In this document: piece by piece, positions 1-11,044 of the stretch
How the letters are laid out: every line of letters begins with the position of its first letter
Numbering within the stretch: position 1 is the stretch's first letter
Assembly (NCBI RefSeq): GCF_905171765.1
Contig: NC_053390.1
Span: forward strand, 510,367,565-510,431,564
Direction of reading: 5' to 3'
From: Bufo bufo
Taxonomy: Eukaryota > Chordata > Amphibia > Anura > Bufonidae
Length of the DNA: 64,000 nucleotides
Position numbers and translations under genes: made by a program
The notes under the pieces: model-generated
What the model was told of the DNA's origin: nothing
What the model saw: only the letters and a program-made list of their open reading frames with translations
The model's database searches: none

Positions 1-1
1 T

Positions 2-172
2 TTAAAGGGCCTTAGACTGATCACCAGCAAAATCTAATTTAGGTTTTGCAACCGACAAACCCAACTTGCTTTTGAGGGCTCCATTAATCTGCAAGTTACC
101 GTCGTACAGCTCTACAGATAATTTTCCATCTGCATCTTTCTCAACAATCTGTGCCCTCAGTCTTTTATCCAG
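2..172 (-). pseudogene. Tudor-like peptide fragment, copy 1
   Basis: The minus strand encodes a peptide of about 56 residues with KLSVELYDGNLQIN and then KSKLGL, ending at a TAA at 2-4. The LYDG...IN pattern resembles the C-terminal part of extended Tudor domains of germline TDRD proteins, which bind methylated arginine in piRNA-pathway partners. This is a family resemblance judged by eye. There is no start codon and no visible splice context, and a near-identical fragment follows about 260 bp away, so it is most likely a duplicated pseudogene exon. It could instead be the last exon of a gene outside the window. Confidence 0.35.
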
Positions 173-252
173 ACTCTGTTATTGTGCCACTATGTGGCCT
201 CCTCATGCTGCCATCTCCACACTATGTCATCTTGCCACTCTGTGGTATCATG

Positions 253-432
253 CTACTGCTTGAAGGTCTTGGATGGATCACCCGCCCCACGATCTAATTT
301 AGGTTTTGGAACCGACAAACCCAACTTGCTTTTGAGGGCTGCATTAATCTGTAGGTTACCGTCGTACAGCTCTACATATAACTTTCCATCTGCATCTTTC
401 TCAACAATCTGTGCCCTCAGTCTTTTATCCAA
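253..432 (-). pseudogene. Tudor-like peptide fragment, copy 2
   Basis: Second copy of the fragment at 2-172, in the same orientation. It reads KRLRAQIVEKDADGKLYVEL and then YDGNLQINAALKSKLGL before diverging and stopping at 253-255. Between positions 310 and 431 the DNA nearly matches 50-171, so the two form a direct duplication with a period of about 260 bp. Upstream on the minus strand both copies abut the same short-unit repeat (bases 173-250 and 432-560). Confidence 0.35.
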
Positions 433-560
433 AATCTGTAATTGTGCCACTCTGTGGCCTTCTCATACTGCTGCGACCTGCACACTGTGTCATTGTGCCA
501 CTCTGTTGCCTCCTCATGCTCCCGCCACCTCCGGACTCTGTCATTTTGCCACTCTGTAGC
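432..560. repeat. Minisatellite, about 58-bp unit
   Basis: Two to three imperfect units containing TGCCACTCTGTGGCC and a CTCATGCT segment. Related units lie at 173-250, so the minisatellite is part of the 260-bp duplicated block. Confidence 0.55.
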
Positions 561-779
561 CTTCTTGACGCTAACATGGACCTGTAAGACTGAGTTAATA
601 CTTGAGTTATTTGGTCAATTTTGGCCCCGTGACTGCCCAAATAAGTGAAGTGTGCAGTGATTCTAATAGCAACGCCTGTCATCTACATGTCATACTGACT
701 GACAGTATTATTTCACTAACTCAGCAGACTCCCTATGCGTGTTACTGCAAGGCACAGTGTTCTACATCCATATAAAGGC

Positions 780-908
780 TCTCTGCAGCCAGGAAATAGC
801 AATTTTTTAACGCGATTCGCCGCAAATAAATTCAGATCGAAGCAAATTTTTTCGTAAAGTTCGGCGAACCAGCCGAATGGAATTTTTGAGAAATTCGCTC
901 ATCTCTAG
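780..908 (-). repeat. Decayed MITE end (TAGAGATGAGCGAA family)
   Basis: The right edge reads, on the minus strand, CTAGAGATGAGCGAATTTC. The same terminal motif, TAGTGATGAGCG, starts the hAT-like foldbacks at 24583 and 35792. Only one end is convincing, and no target duplication is visible. Confidence 0.45.
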
Positions 909-914
909 TTATAT

Positions 915-1185
915 ACACGGGTATGTATTTTGGAGGGGGCTGTAGATAGAGAGGGATGTTATTTTCATGGGACTGTATATTGGAGGGGCCTGGAGAGATG
1001 GTGTGATGTCATTTACATGGAACTCTATGGTGGAGGGAGGGAAATAGTGTTATTAAAAAGGGACTGTATGTTGGAGAGGATGAAGGGAGGGGAGTGATTT
1101 TATTTACATAGGACTGTATTTTGGAGGGGGCAGGAGAGATAGTGTGATGTTATTTACATGGGACTGTATGGTGGAGGGACGAATA
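915..1185. repeat. Minisatellite, about 50-bp unit
   Basis: Five imperfect units with a GGACTGTATNNTGGAGG core at about 971, 1021, 1062, 1112 and 1162, linked by TGATGTTATTTACATGG segments. Non-coding. The 1186-1384 flank is G-rich and otherwise unassigned. Confidence 0.65.
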
Positions 1186-1384
1186 TAACTACAGGGGGCA
1201 CTGCAAGCGGCAATATAAATACTTCAGGGTGAGCATTATAACAGTAGGGGTAAGTATAAATTTTGGGGGCATTGTAGGGACATTATAGGCATTCTTATTA
1301 CTACTGGGGGCGCTATAGGAGGGACTTATTCATACATGCATACATTTTTGGACCTTTTATTAACAGGCTCTGCAGAAAAATCAA

Positions 1385-2343
1385 TTGTCAGTCACCCACA
1401 CTTTCTGTAAGGAGACGGCAGGCATCACCACACTCCTAGAAACATCCTGCCATCCCCGCCATGTTATTCAAAACATGCCTAAGGGCGAGTTTATTCGAGC
1501 AAGACGTAATTGCTCTAATGATGCAGCCTGCCGCAGAGAAATGGATTTGATTGCTAGCCGTCTTTCTGACCGCAAATTCTCTGGCTATGCACTAAAATCA
1601 GCCAGAGAGTATGCCCTCAGTAAATCCTGTTCCGACCTGATTTTCCCTGAAAATAAGTCCCATAATCATAAAAATCTGTAAGTCCCAGTCTTCGCCACTA
1701 CCTACAGCTTGGAATACTCACGTATCTGCCAAATAATCAGGAAGCATCTACCTGTTCTTAGTTGTGACGAGCAGTGGGCTGACATTGCCAGTGCCGGTGT
1801 TAAGTGTGTAGCTCGTCGAGCGCCCACTCTGGCACAGAAAGTGAGCCCTTCCCTGTTCTCTGATAGAGAGCGGGGTCTACCCACTTGGCTGAGACATAAG
1901 GGTAATTTCAAATGTGGCCATCGGTTATGTACTTGCTGTAAAGCAATTCAAACTGGGTGTCACATCGTTTCTATTGCCAACCAACAATCTTTTGAATTAA
2001 AGCAATACATCAATTGCATCACAAATTTTGTGGTTTTATTGTATTACATGCTCCCTGTGCCACCTGCAATAACAGCCTCAAGGTTAGAATCTGCAGACAC
2101 ATTTCGGACATTCCAGATTCTAGATTCAGAAATGTGTCTGCGGTTAGTTCACACTACGCGGCTGTTCATGGAGGTGATGTTACGGGGATGCAGGTTCAGG
2201 GACTTGAAAGAGTTAATCCCCCAGTTCGAGGAAGTGACCACAGTAGGAAATTACTGAATAGGGAATCCTTTTGGATCTTTCGTATGGGTTCATGCATTCC
2301 CAAGGGATTCAATCGCAGACATGACTTGATTTTTCATTATTGA
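1385..2343 (+). pseudogene. Penelope-like element (PLE-D), 3' coding remnant
   Basis: This is the 3' half of a PLE polyprotein (reverse transcriptase plus GIY-YIG endonuclease). The first reading piece (to 1680) carries PKGEFIRARRNCS, the end of the PLE reverse transcriptase region. The next piece (1709-2100) has CGHRLCTCCKAI, the zinc-binding linker. The last piece (2014-2343) is the end of the GIY-YIG domain, finishing IFRMGSCIPKGFNRRHDLIF. These lie in different frames, so at least two frameshifts are present. The catalytic core of the reverse transcriptase is missing upstream. A 3' tail follows to about 2555 with a degenerate hairpin at 2505-2545. It is a dead, 5'-truncated insertion. Confidence 0.8.
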
Positions 2344-2560
2344 CTCTTTGTGCAACATTGTTTTTAGGATTGTTTTTTATTGAAACGTTGAAACATAAGA
2401 ACATTGTGTATTTTATTTGCATGAAGGTGTGGCTGAGGTTAATTGTGGTCACCTGATTTTCTCAGCTGGTCACTATATAAATCTAAGCCTGTGTAGTCTA
2501 TCCTTGTCATGAGTAAGGATCAGTATGCTATGATCCTAAACGTTTAGACATGGACTTCCT
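2344..2560 (+). repeat. PLE-D 3' untranslated tail
   Basis: AT-rich tail after the GIY-YIG remnant. Bases 2509-2542 form an imperfect hairpin (AAGGATC...GATCCT followed by AAACG) where other PLEs in this window carry a hammerhead-like motif. The CUGANGA core is not intact, so any ribozyme here is degenerate. Confidence 0.4.
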
Positions 2561-2571
2561 TTTTGGTTTTT

Positions 2572-2620
2572 AACCTCTTCAGGACACATGACGTACCGGT
2601 ACGGCATGTTGTCCTGGTAC
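2572..2620 (+). repeat. Left edge of an older DNA-transposon repeat
   Basis: TTAACCTCTTCAGGACACATG followed by ACGTACCGGTACG. The GGACACATGACGTACCGG segment recurs directly after the TTAA transposon at 5814-5832, so the flanks at 2572-2620 and 5812-7750 are the interrupted host repeat. Confidence 0.45.
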
Positions 2621-2624
2621 TTAA

Positions 2625-5600
2625 CCACCTCAGCTCCCCTAGCTTAAACACCCTTAATGACCAAGCCACTTTTTACAATTCTGCACTACACTACTTTCAC
2701 CGTTTATTGCTCGGTCATGCAACTTACCACCCAAATGAATTTTACCTCCTTTTCTTCTCACTAATGGAGCTTTCATTTGGTGATATTTCACTGCTGCTGA
2801 CAATTTTACTTTTTTTGTTATTAATCGAAATGTAACGAAATTTTTGCAAAAAAATGACATTTTTCACTTTCAAGTGTAATTTTTTTTTAAAAAAACGACA
2901 TCTATATATACATTTTTCTCTAAATTTATTGTTCTACATGTCTTTGATAAAAAAAAAATGTTTGGGTAAAAAAAAAAAATGGTTTGGGTAAAAGTTATAG
3001 CGTTTACAAACTATGGTACAAAAATGTGAATTTCCGCTTTTTGAAGCAGCTCTGACTTTCTGAGCCCCTGTCATGTTTCCTGAGGTTCTACAATGCCCAG
3101 ACAGTAGAAAAACCCCACAAATAACCCCATTTCAGAAAGTAGACACCCTAAGGTATTCGCTGATGGGCATAGGGAGTTCATAGAACTTTTTATTTTTTGT
3201 CACAAGTTAGCGGAAAATGATGATTTTTTTTCTTTTTTTTTTTCTTACAAAGTCTCATATTCCACTAACTTGTGACAAAAAATAAAAACTTCCATGAACT
3301 CACCCAGCATGGGTATATGTAAAATGACACCCCAAAACACATTGCCCAACTTCTCCTGAGTACGGCGATACCACATGTGTGACACTTTTTTGCAGCCTAG
3401 GTGGGCAAAGGGGCCCACATTCCAAAGAGCACCTTTAGGATTTCACAGGGCATTTTTTACACATTTTGATTCCAGACTTCTTCTCACGCATTAGGGCCCC
3501 TAAAATGCCAGGGCAGTATAAATACCCCACATGTAACCCCATTTTGGAAAGAAGACACCCCAAGGTATTCAATGAGGGGCATGGCGAGTTCATAGAAGAT
3601 TTTTTTTTTTTGGCACAAGTTAGCGGAAATTGATATTTATTTATTTTCTCACAAAGTCTCCCTTTCCGCTAACTTGGGACTCAATATGCCCCTCAGCGAA
3701 TACCTTGGGGTGTCTTCTTTCTGAAATGAGGTCACATGTGGGGTATTTATACTGCCCTGGCATTTTAGGGGCCCTAAAGCGTGAGAAGAAGTCTGGAATA
3801 TAAATGTCTAAAAAAATTTACGCATTTGGATTCCGTGAGGGTTATGGTGAGTTCATGTGAGATTTTTTTTTTTTTTCACAAGTTAGTGGAAAATGAGACT
3901 TTGTAAGAAAAACAAAAAAACAAACAAAAAAAAAATCAATTTCCACTAACTTGTGCCAAAAAAATGTCTGAATGGAGCCTTACAGGGGGGTGATCAATGA
4001 CAGGGGGGTGATCAGGGAGTCTATATGGGGTGATCACCCCCCTGTCATTGATCACCCCCCTGTAAGGCTCCATTCAGACGTCCGTATGTGTTTTGCGGAT
4101 CCGATCCATGGATCTGTGGATCCGTAAAACACATACGGACGTCTGAATGGAGCCTTACAGGGGGGTGATCAATGACAGGGGGGTGATCAGGGAGTCTATA
4201 TGGGGTGATCACCCCCCTGTCATTGATCACCCCCCTGTAAGGCTCCATTCAGAGGTCCGTATGTGTTTTGCGGATCCACGGATCGGATACGCAAAACACA
4301 AACGGACGTCTGAATGGAGCCTTACAGGGGGGTGATCAATGACAGGGGGGTGATAAATGACAGGGGGGTGATCAGGGAGTCTATATGGGGTGATCACCCC
4401 CCTATCATTGATCACCCCCCTGTAAGGCTCCATTCAGACGTCTGTATGTGTTTTGTGGATCCAATCCATGGATCCATAAAACACATACGGACGTCTGAAT
4501 GGAGCCTTACGGGGGGTGATCAATGACAGGGGGGTGATCAATGTCAGAGGGGTGATCAGGGAGTCTATATGGGGTGATCACCCCCCTTTCATTGATCACC
4601 CCCCTGTAAGGCTCCATTCAGACGTCCGTATGTGTTTTGCGGATCCGATCCATGGATCCGTAAAACACATACGGACATCTGAATGGAGCCTTACAGGGGG
4701 GTGATCAATGAAAGGGGGGTGATCAGGGAGTCTATATGGGGTGATCACCCCCCTGTCATTGATCACCCCCCTGTAAGGCTCCATTCAGACGTCCGTATGT
4801 GTTTTGCGGATCCGATCCATGGATCCGTGGATCTGCAAAACACATACGGACCTCTGAATGGAGCCAACCTTACAAGGGGGTGATCAATGACAGGGGGGTG
4901 TTTAGGGAGTCTATATGGGGTGATCACCCCCCTGTAAGGCTCCATTCAGACGTCCGTATGTGTTTTGCGGATCCGATCCATGGATCTGTGGATCCGCAAA
5001 ACACATACGGACCTCTTAATGGAGCCAGCCTTACAAGGGGGTGATCAATGACAGGGGGGTGATCAGGGAGTCTATATGGGGTGATCACCCCCCTGTAAGG
5101 CTCCATTCAGACGTACGTATGTGTTTTGCGGATCCGATCCATGGATCCGTGGATCCGTAAAAAACACACACGGACGTCTGAATGGAGCCTTACAGGGGGT
5201 TGATCAATGACAGGGGGGTGATCAGGGAGTCTTCATGGGGTGATCACCCCCCTGTCATTGATCACCCCCCTGTAAGGCTCCATTCAGACGTCCGTATGTG
5301 TTTTGCGGATCCGATCCATGGATCCGTGGATCCGTAAAACACATACGGACATCTGAATGGAGCCTTACAGGGGGGTGATCAATGACAGGGGGATGATCAG
5401 GGAGTCTATATGGGGTGATCAGGGGTTAATAAGTGACAGGGGGGGGTGTAGTGTAGTGTAGTGTAGTGTGGTGCTTGGTGCTACTTATTACAGAGCTGCC
5501 TGTGTCCTCTGGTGGTCGATCCAAGCAAAAGGGACCACCAGAGGACCAGGTAGCAGGTATATTAGACGCTGTTATCAAAACAGCGTCTAAAATACCTGTT

Positions 5601-5811
5601 AGGGGTTAAAAAAATCGCATCTGCCAGCGAACGATCGCCGCTGGCAGGCTGTAGATCCACTCCACTTACCTGCAGTTCCTGTGAACGCGCGCGCCTGTGT
5701 GCGCGCGTTCACAGGAAATCTCGCGTCTCGCGAAATGACGCGTATATGCGTGACTCTGCCTGAGACTGCCGCTTCCGGAACGCGATCCTGCGTTAGGCGG
5801 TCCGGAGGCGG
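2625..5811 (+). mobile_element. TTAA-flanked non-autonomous DNA transposon, copy 1
   Basis: The element is 3187 bp, with TTAA at 2621-2624 and 5812-5815. Its short terminal inverted repeats start CCACCT and, on the other strand, CCGCCT. It carries no transposase. The subterminal parts hold repeated inverted CACAAGTTAGCGGAAA-type segments, the middle holds a palindromic satellite (3970-5420), and the 3' end is GC-rich with an inverted repeat around GCGCGCGCCTGTGTGCGCGCG. It aligns end to end with 19108-22679, whose TTAA duplication is supported by an empty site. TTAA targets fit the piggyBac or Kolobok superfamilies, and I cannot tell which mobilised it. Confidence 0.7.
3970..5420. repeat. Palindromic satellite: eight units of about 173 bp
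   Basis: Unit starts (GAATGGAGCC or variant) fall at 3970, 4145, 4312, 4497, 4681, 4856, 5017, 5180 and 5355, giving periods of 161-185 bp. Each unit is a palindrome around a TGATCA-rich arm (GGGGGGTGATCAATGACAGG) and a second 89-bp palindrome that begins GGCTCCATTCAGACGTCC and is flanked by TAA/TTA. That 89-bp core has the form of a TTA-target MITE and resembles the MITE end at 39519. Both strands give similar small open frames because the units are palindromic, and these are not genes. Confidence 0.85.
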
Positions 5812-5815
5812 TTAA

Positions 5816-6560
5816 GGACACATGACGTACCGGTGCGTCATTTATAGTTCCGACCACCGCCGCCCAGCAGGCGGTGATTGGAACCCGGTGCCTGCTCAAA
5901 TCATTGAGCAGGCACCTTGGCTAAATGCGCCGGGGGGTCCTGTGACCCCCCCCCCATGTCGGTGATCGCAGCAAACTGCAGGTCAATTCAGACCTGCGGT
6001 TTGCTGCGGTTTCGGAAGTTTCTGATCCTCGCGGTCTGTGACCGCGGGAATCAGAAACTTCAAATAACCTTTATTTTAGTGTTTAAACCCCCCTGCTGCC
6101 CTCTTTGTTATCTGCTGGCGGGCACAGCGGGGGGGGAAGGGGTGCGGGGAGTGCGGCAGGGAGGGCGGGCGGTGCGGGTATTGCTTGGGCGGGCGGGCAG
6201 GCATGCGATCATCCGCCCGCCCCCTCTCTCAGGATAGCCGAGCGGTTTGCAGAGTGTCAGCACATTGCTGAAACTCTGCTTCAAACACCTGACATCTGTC
6301 ATGCGTTTAACCCCTTCCATGCCGCGGTCCGTAGGGACCGCTGTATCTAAAAGGTTAAGAGGGAGGGAGCTCCCTCGCTCTCCCATCGGGGGCTTCTGTG
6401 CCTTTTCAGCCCCCGATGGGAGAAAGAGGGGGCCCCCCTCCCTCCCCATCACCCACTGCTCTGCTGTGGCAGCGAGCGATGGTTACCATGGCAACCTGAC
6501 GCCTTCACAGGCGTCTGGCTCTCCATGGTACTGATAAGAGGCTGCTAAAGGCAGTGAAAA
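5816..6560. repeat. GC-rich interior of the older DNA-transposon repeat
   Basis: Continues the interrupted repeat after the TTAA insertion. It contains several short palindromes (for example around 5880-5915, 5985-6062 and 6380-6422) and homopolymer C or G runs. Small open frames here lack any recognisable domain. No gene. Confidence 0.45.
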
Positions 6561-6599
6561 AAAAAGTAAAAATCAAAAAACACATTTATCACTGATTAA

Positions 6600-7750
6600 A
6601 AATGAAAAAAATTGAATTCCCTAAACATGTTTGATATCACCGCGTCCGTAACGAACTGATCTATAAAACAGTCATGTTACTTTACCCGCACGGTGAACGC
6701 CATAAAAAGAAAATAAATAAATAAATAGGATGAAATTGAAATTTTGCCCACCTTACTTCCCAAAAAAAGTAATAAAAGTGATAAAAAAAGTCGTATGTAC
6801 GCCAAAATAGTACCAATAAAACTATCACCTCATCCCGCAAACAATGAGACCCTACCTAAGATAATCGCCCAAAAACTGAAAAAACTATGGCTCTCAGAAT
6901 ATGGAGACACTAAAACATGATTTATTTTTTTTGTTTCAAAAATGAAATAATTGTGTAAAACTTACATAAATAAAAATAGTATACATATTAGGTATCGCCG
7001 CATCCGTGACAACCTGCTCTATAAAAATATTACATGATCTAACCCCTTCAGGTGAATACCGTAAAAAAACAAAAACGGTGTAAAAAAAGCATTTTTTTGT
7101 TACCTTACATCACAAAAAGTGTAATAGCAAGCGATCAAAAAGTCATACGCACCCCAAAATAGTGCCAATCAAACCGTCATCTCATCCTGCAAAAATCATA
7201 CCCTACCCAAGATATTTGCCCAAAAACTGAAAAAACTATGGCTCTCAGACTATGGAGACACTAAAACATGATTTTTTTGTTTAAAAAATGAAATCATTGT
7301 GTAAAACTTACATAAATAAAAAAATAGTATACATATTAGGTATCGCAGCGTCCGTGACAACATGCTCTATAAAAATATTACATGATCTAACCTGTCAGAT
7401 GAATGTTGAAAATAACAAAAAATAAAAACGGTGCCAAAACAGCTATTTCTTGTTACCTTGCCTCACAAAAAGTGTAATATAGAGCAACCAAAAATCATAT
7501 GTACCCTAAACTAGTACCAACAAAACTGCCCCCCTATCCCGTAGTTTCTAAAATGGTGTCACTTTTCTGGAGTTTCTACTCTAAGGGTGTATCAGGGGGG
7601 CTTCAAATGGGACATGGTGTCAAAAAACCGGTCCAGCAAAATCTGCCTTCGAAAACCGTATGGCATTCCTTTCCTTCTGCACCCTGCCGTGTGCCCGTAC
7701 AGCGGTTTACAACCACATATGGGGTGTTTCTGTAAACTACAGAATCAGAG
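6600..7750. repeat. Tandem units of about 350 bp in an old DNA-transposon repeat
   Basis: AAACTATGGCTCTCAGA recurs 351 bp apart (about 6882 and 7233), and ATACATATTAGGTATCGC recurs 348 bp apart (6981 and 7329). Three units are visible, the last ending in a segment with TCTAAAATGGTGTCACTTTT. Similar phrasing appears at 32400-33640. Non-coding and AT-rich. Confidence 0.6.
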
Positions 7751-8474
7751 CCATAATTATTGAGTTGCTCTGCTATTGGCTGCTCCCCAGTCGCTGGGGG
7801 GCCAGGTAAGTATAACCTATATGAGGGACCCAGGCATTAGGGGGGTCATTATAGGGGTTGGATAACCCCTTTTAATGCCATGTAACCCTTTATTGTTCAT
7901 AAATGTTGAAGAGCTGTTTGCACTGAGGGCAGGCATTAGCACCTTGTTGCATCATCTGTCCCTCTCTATGTCCATGAAGCTCCTCCTTTTCTGAGATGAT
8001 CAACCGGACAAGGAGTTTAAATCCTGCTCTTGCCACTACTAGTTGTTTATTAATATTTTTCTGCTGTAGCACAATCAATACTTCCCTTTTAAAAGTATAC
8101 TTTCCTTGATGCCAAGATCTGAGCTGCCCATATACACCGGAATAACAGAGCCAAGAAGGAAAACAATGAAGGTTGTATTAGACACCCCGATGCTGCAAGC
8201 GATTGTCGGGGGGGAAGCGTTTGTTCCCGGCAGTCGCCAAATAGCTAGCAGAGGGCATGCAGCGATGTTCTCTACAGCATGGGGAGCAGCGATCCTTCTG
8301 CTATCGTTCATCCCCATGCAGGACCGCGGTGTGCCAGCACTATCTTCAACTGGCAAATCCAGATTTTTCAGCATGCTTAAAGATCTGAATTGCCTGATGA
8401 ACAAGCTTTTGCTCGTTCATTAGGCAATTGGAGGCAGTATTAGACTGCCAGATGATCTGCCGTCTAATATACAC
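7751..8474. other. No recognised gene or element
   Basis: The stretch 7751-8474 has a 105-codon open frame at 8106-8423 without a recognisable domain. The segments GTATTAGACACC (about 8176) and GTATTAGACTGCC (about 8437) hint at an eroded MITE, but no clear inverted ends can be set. Confidence 0.4.
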
Positions 8475-8478
8475 TTAA

Positions 8479-9689
8479 AGGGGTTTTCCAAGTTATGAAA
8501 AAAAAAATATAGCACTGTAAATCTGATGGGCAGCAATGTATAACTAAGCTAAGAAATTTTTAGGCTAAATAAAATCTATATCTCCTCATTTCCCTGGTTC
8601 TCTTCTGGCACTTTGTTTACCTGCAATAACAGCAATCTCTGCCCCCCCCCCCCTCCCCCTACAAAGGAAGTGAATACAAGTGCTTCCCTGAATGACATGT
8701 CAGCCTGCTAGGAGACTCAGGAGCATATAACCCCTAAAAATACACTACACAGCAATTGATAATAGAAAAACGTTTATTGTACAATTACCAAATATAATAA
8801 AATACATGTATAGGTGGCTTATACAGACTGGAGGAAGCGATAGTGAAACACGCGTCGGGGCCTGGACTACATTGATCTGTATACAATTGGCAGTTGATTC
8901 TCCCTTGGTTACTCTCTCATCTATGCACTTTGCACTTTATATATTTGTCCAGTGAGATTTATTTCTTGCTGTTAGTTTCGGGAGTGTTTGGGATTACCTG
9001 CAACTATTTATTGACAAAGTATATGTAGTCTGTGTTTTGTCCTGTGTCTGTATAAGCCACCTATACATGTATTTTATTATATTTGGTAATTGTACAATAA
9101 ACGTTTTTCTATTATCAATTGCTGTGTAGTGTATTTTTAGGGGTTATCTGCTTTATAGCTACCTCACAGCTACTCTAAGGCCAGTGCTCTTATATTGGTG
9201 TTATAGACTCAGGAGTATGTTGTATTTGCAGGACTACAAGTTCCAGCTGTACAATGACACTGCTGATACACACAGGATCTTCCCCCTGCCTTTTCTTGTG
9301 CAATGATCTGCAGAACTCTGTCAGCTCCTTTGCGCAGAATTTGTCTCCTTACTGCCTACAGCTACTCAGTTAAGCCTTCAGCGCTGAGTCTGTGCAGCTG
9401 AAGGGGTTAATGTTTTTCCTCAAGAATCCAGGGAGAGAGCAATAAGCAGCAATAAGTGCAGGGGGCGTGGCCAGCAAGTGACATCTGGTGTACAGGCACA
9501 GATCTGCTCTCTCAGGCTTGTGCACAAAACATCATCAGAGCAGGGAGATAGGCTGACATCACAGGTTATGTGACCCTGAGTGAAATCTGAGAAAAGCAGC
9601 AACTGGAGATAAAGTAAGTGAATTGTAAAGTGCTTTCATTTGCCTAGTTAGAAACATACAAAGAACAAAAAAATAACTCAGACAACCCT
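8479..9689. mobile_element. TTAA-flanked MITE with a nested insertion
   Basis: Left end AGGGGTTTTCCAAG is preceded by TTAA (8475-8478). The right end, on the minus strand, reads AGGGTTGTCTGAG and is followed by TTAA (9690-9693). The element is non-coding. It is interrupted at 8724-9204 by a PLE-derived hairpin, so the MITE proper is about 730 bp. Confidence 0.55.
8724..9204 (+). mobile_element. Short PLE-type insertion with hairpin arms
   Basis: It is flanked by an 11-bp direct duplication, AGACTCAGGAG (8713-8723 and 9205-9215). About 100 bp at 8727-8826 (from ATAACCCCTAAAAATACAC) is the inverted copy of 9048-9147. The loop begins with a GAGGAAGCGATAGTGAAACA segment followed by CGCGTCGGGG, a pattern like the hammerhead-containing end of PLEs. 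It has no coding sequence. I infer a short PLE terminal insertion with an inverted copy upstream. Confidence 0.55.
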
Positions 9690-9770
9690 TTAAAAAGTGT
9701 TGTGAGAATGCTGCAAGGAGGGTCAGTGCTGCAATGACAATTTGAAGTAAAATAAGAATTCCTGCTCTTA

Positions 9771-10747
9771 GACCTCTTTCACACGGGAGTCGCAGGTGAG
9801 GGCCGGATGCGATGCAGGTGCGTTCAGGAAAAATTGTGCGAGTAGGCATGCAATTTCAGTCAGTTTTGACTGCGATTGCGTTCTGTTGTTCAGTTTTTTC
9901 TGCGCGAGTGCAATGCGTTTTGCACACACGTGAATAAAAACTGAATGTGGTACCCAGACCCGAACTTCTTCACTCAAGTTCGAGTTTGGGTTCGGTGTTG
10001 TGTAGATGTTATTATTTTCCCTTATAACATGGTTATAAGGGAAAATAATAGCATTCTTAATACAGAATGCTTAGTAAAATGTTGCTTGAGGGGTTAAAAA
10101 ATAAAAACAATTAACTCACCTCATCCACTTGATCGCGCAGCCGGCATTGTCATCTTTCTTTTTCTTTGAGGACCTGCAAAAGGACCTTTGATGACACAAT
10201 GTGGTGAGCGCGGCGACGTCAGCGCAGGTCCTGCTGAATGAAGATTACATCATCAAAAGTCCTTTTGCAGGTCCTCAAAGAAGAAAAAAGACAATGCCGG
10301 CTGCGCGATCAAGTGGATGAGGTGAGGTAATTGTTTTTATTTTTTAACCCCTCAAGAAACATTTTACTAAGCATTCTGTATTAAGAATGCTATTATTTTC
10401 CTTTATAACCATGTTATAAGGGAAAATAATACAGTGAATTGACTTTAATCAATTTACTAACATAATCTCCTAACAACCATGCGTGAAAATCGCATTGCAT
10501 CCACACTTGCTTGCGGATACTATGCGATTTTCACGCAGCCCCATTCATTTCTATGGGGCCTGCGTTGATTAAAAACACAGAATATAGAACATGCTGCGAT
10601 TTTCATGCAACGCACAAGTGATGCGTGAAAATCACCACTCATCTGCACAGCCCCATTGAAGTAAATGGGCCCGGATTCAATGCGGGTGCAATAAATTCAC
10701 CTCACGCATTGCACCCGCACGGAATTCTCGCCCGTATGAAAGGGGCC
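9771..10747. mobile_element. Foldback MITE, TTA target duplication
   Basis: The element is 977 bp, flanked by TTA (9768-9770 and 10748-10750). The ends are GACCTCTTTCACACGGGAG and, on the other strand, GGCCCCTTTCATACGGGCG. Its interior is a long inverted repeat, with AACATGGTTATAAGGGAAAA near 10025 mirrored near 10410. TTA targets fit PIF/Harbinger. The inverted copy of the host sequence at 24297-24320 lacks the insertion. Confidence 0.75.
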
Positions 10748-11020
10748 TTACTCTCTGACTGTACCTAAGTACCAGTGACTAGAAGCAGGGTTCTACCTTG
10801 TCTGCTGTTCTCTAAGTTGTAAAAAGTATCTATATGTCACACCTCAGGCCTACCTGAACTCGTAGAGGAGAGTCCGTGATGTTGATGTGTAGTGGTGAAT
10901 ACTTGATAGTTGTCCCGATCCTCCAGTCCGGTAGAAGCAGTCAGCCTGTGTAGTTGGAAAACGTGCCATGGCCGGCAGCACGTTTCCTATTAAAAAAAGC
11001 TTGACGTCACCCTAGCACAA
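10748..11020 (-). repeat. PLE-B inverted 3' terminal copy
   Basis: On the minus strand this matches the plus strand at about 24040-24305, including GGAAACGTGCTGCCGGCC and CTCTACGAGTTCAGGTAGGC. Similarity resumes left of the MITE, to about 9745. It is an inverted copy of the PLE-B 3' end, placed directly upstream of the PLE-B coding remnant. Confidence 0.75.
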
Positions 11021-11044
11021 TAAAACATATCACATGCTACAGTA

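Noticed and set aside
2505..2545. Functional hammerhead ribozyme in PLE-D
   Set aside because: The hairpin and an AAACG segment are there, but the CUGANGA core is not intact.
3970..5420. Regular repeats considered as a CRISPR array
   Set aside because: Units are palindromic throughout, have no unique spacers and lie in a eukaryotic transposon.
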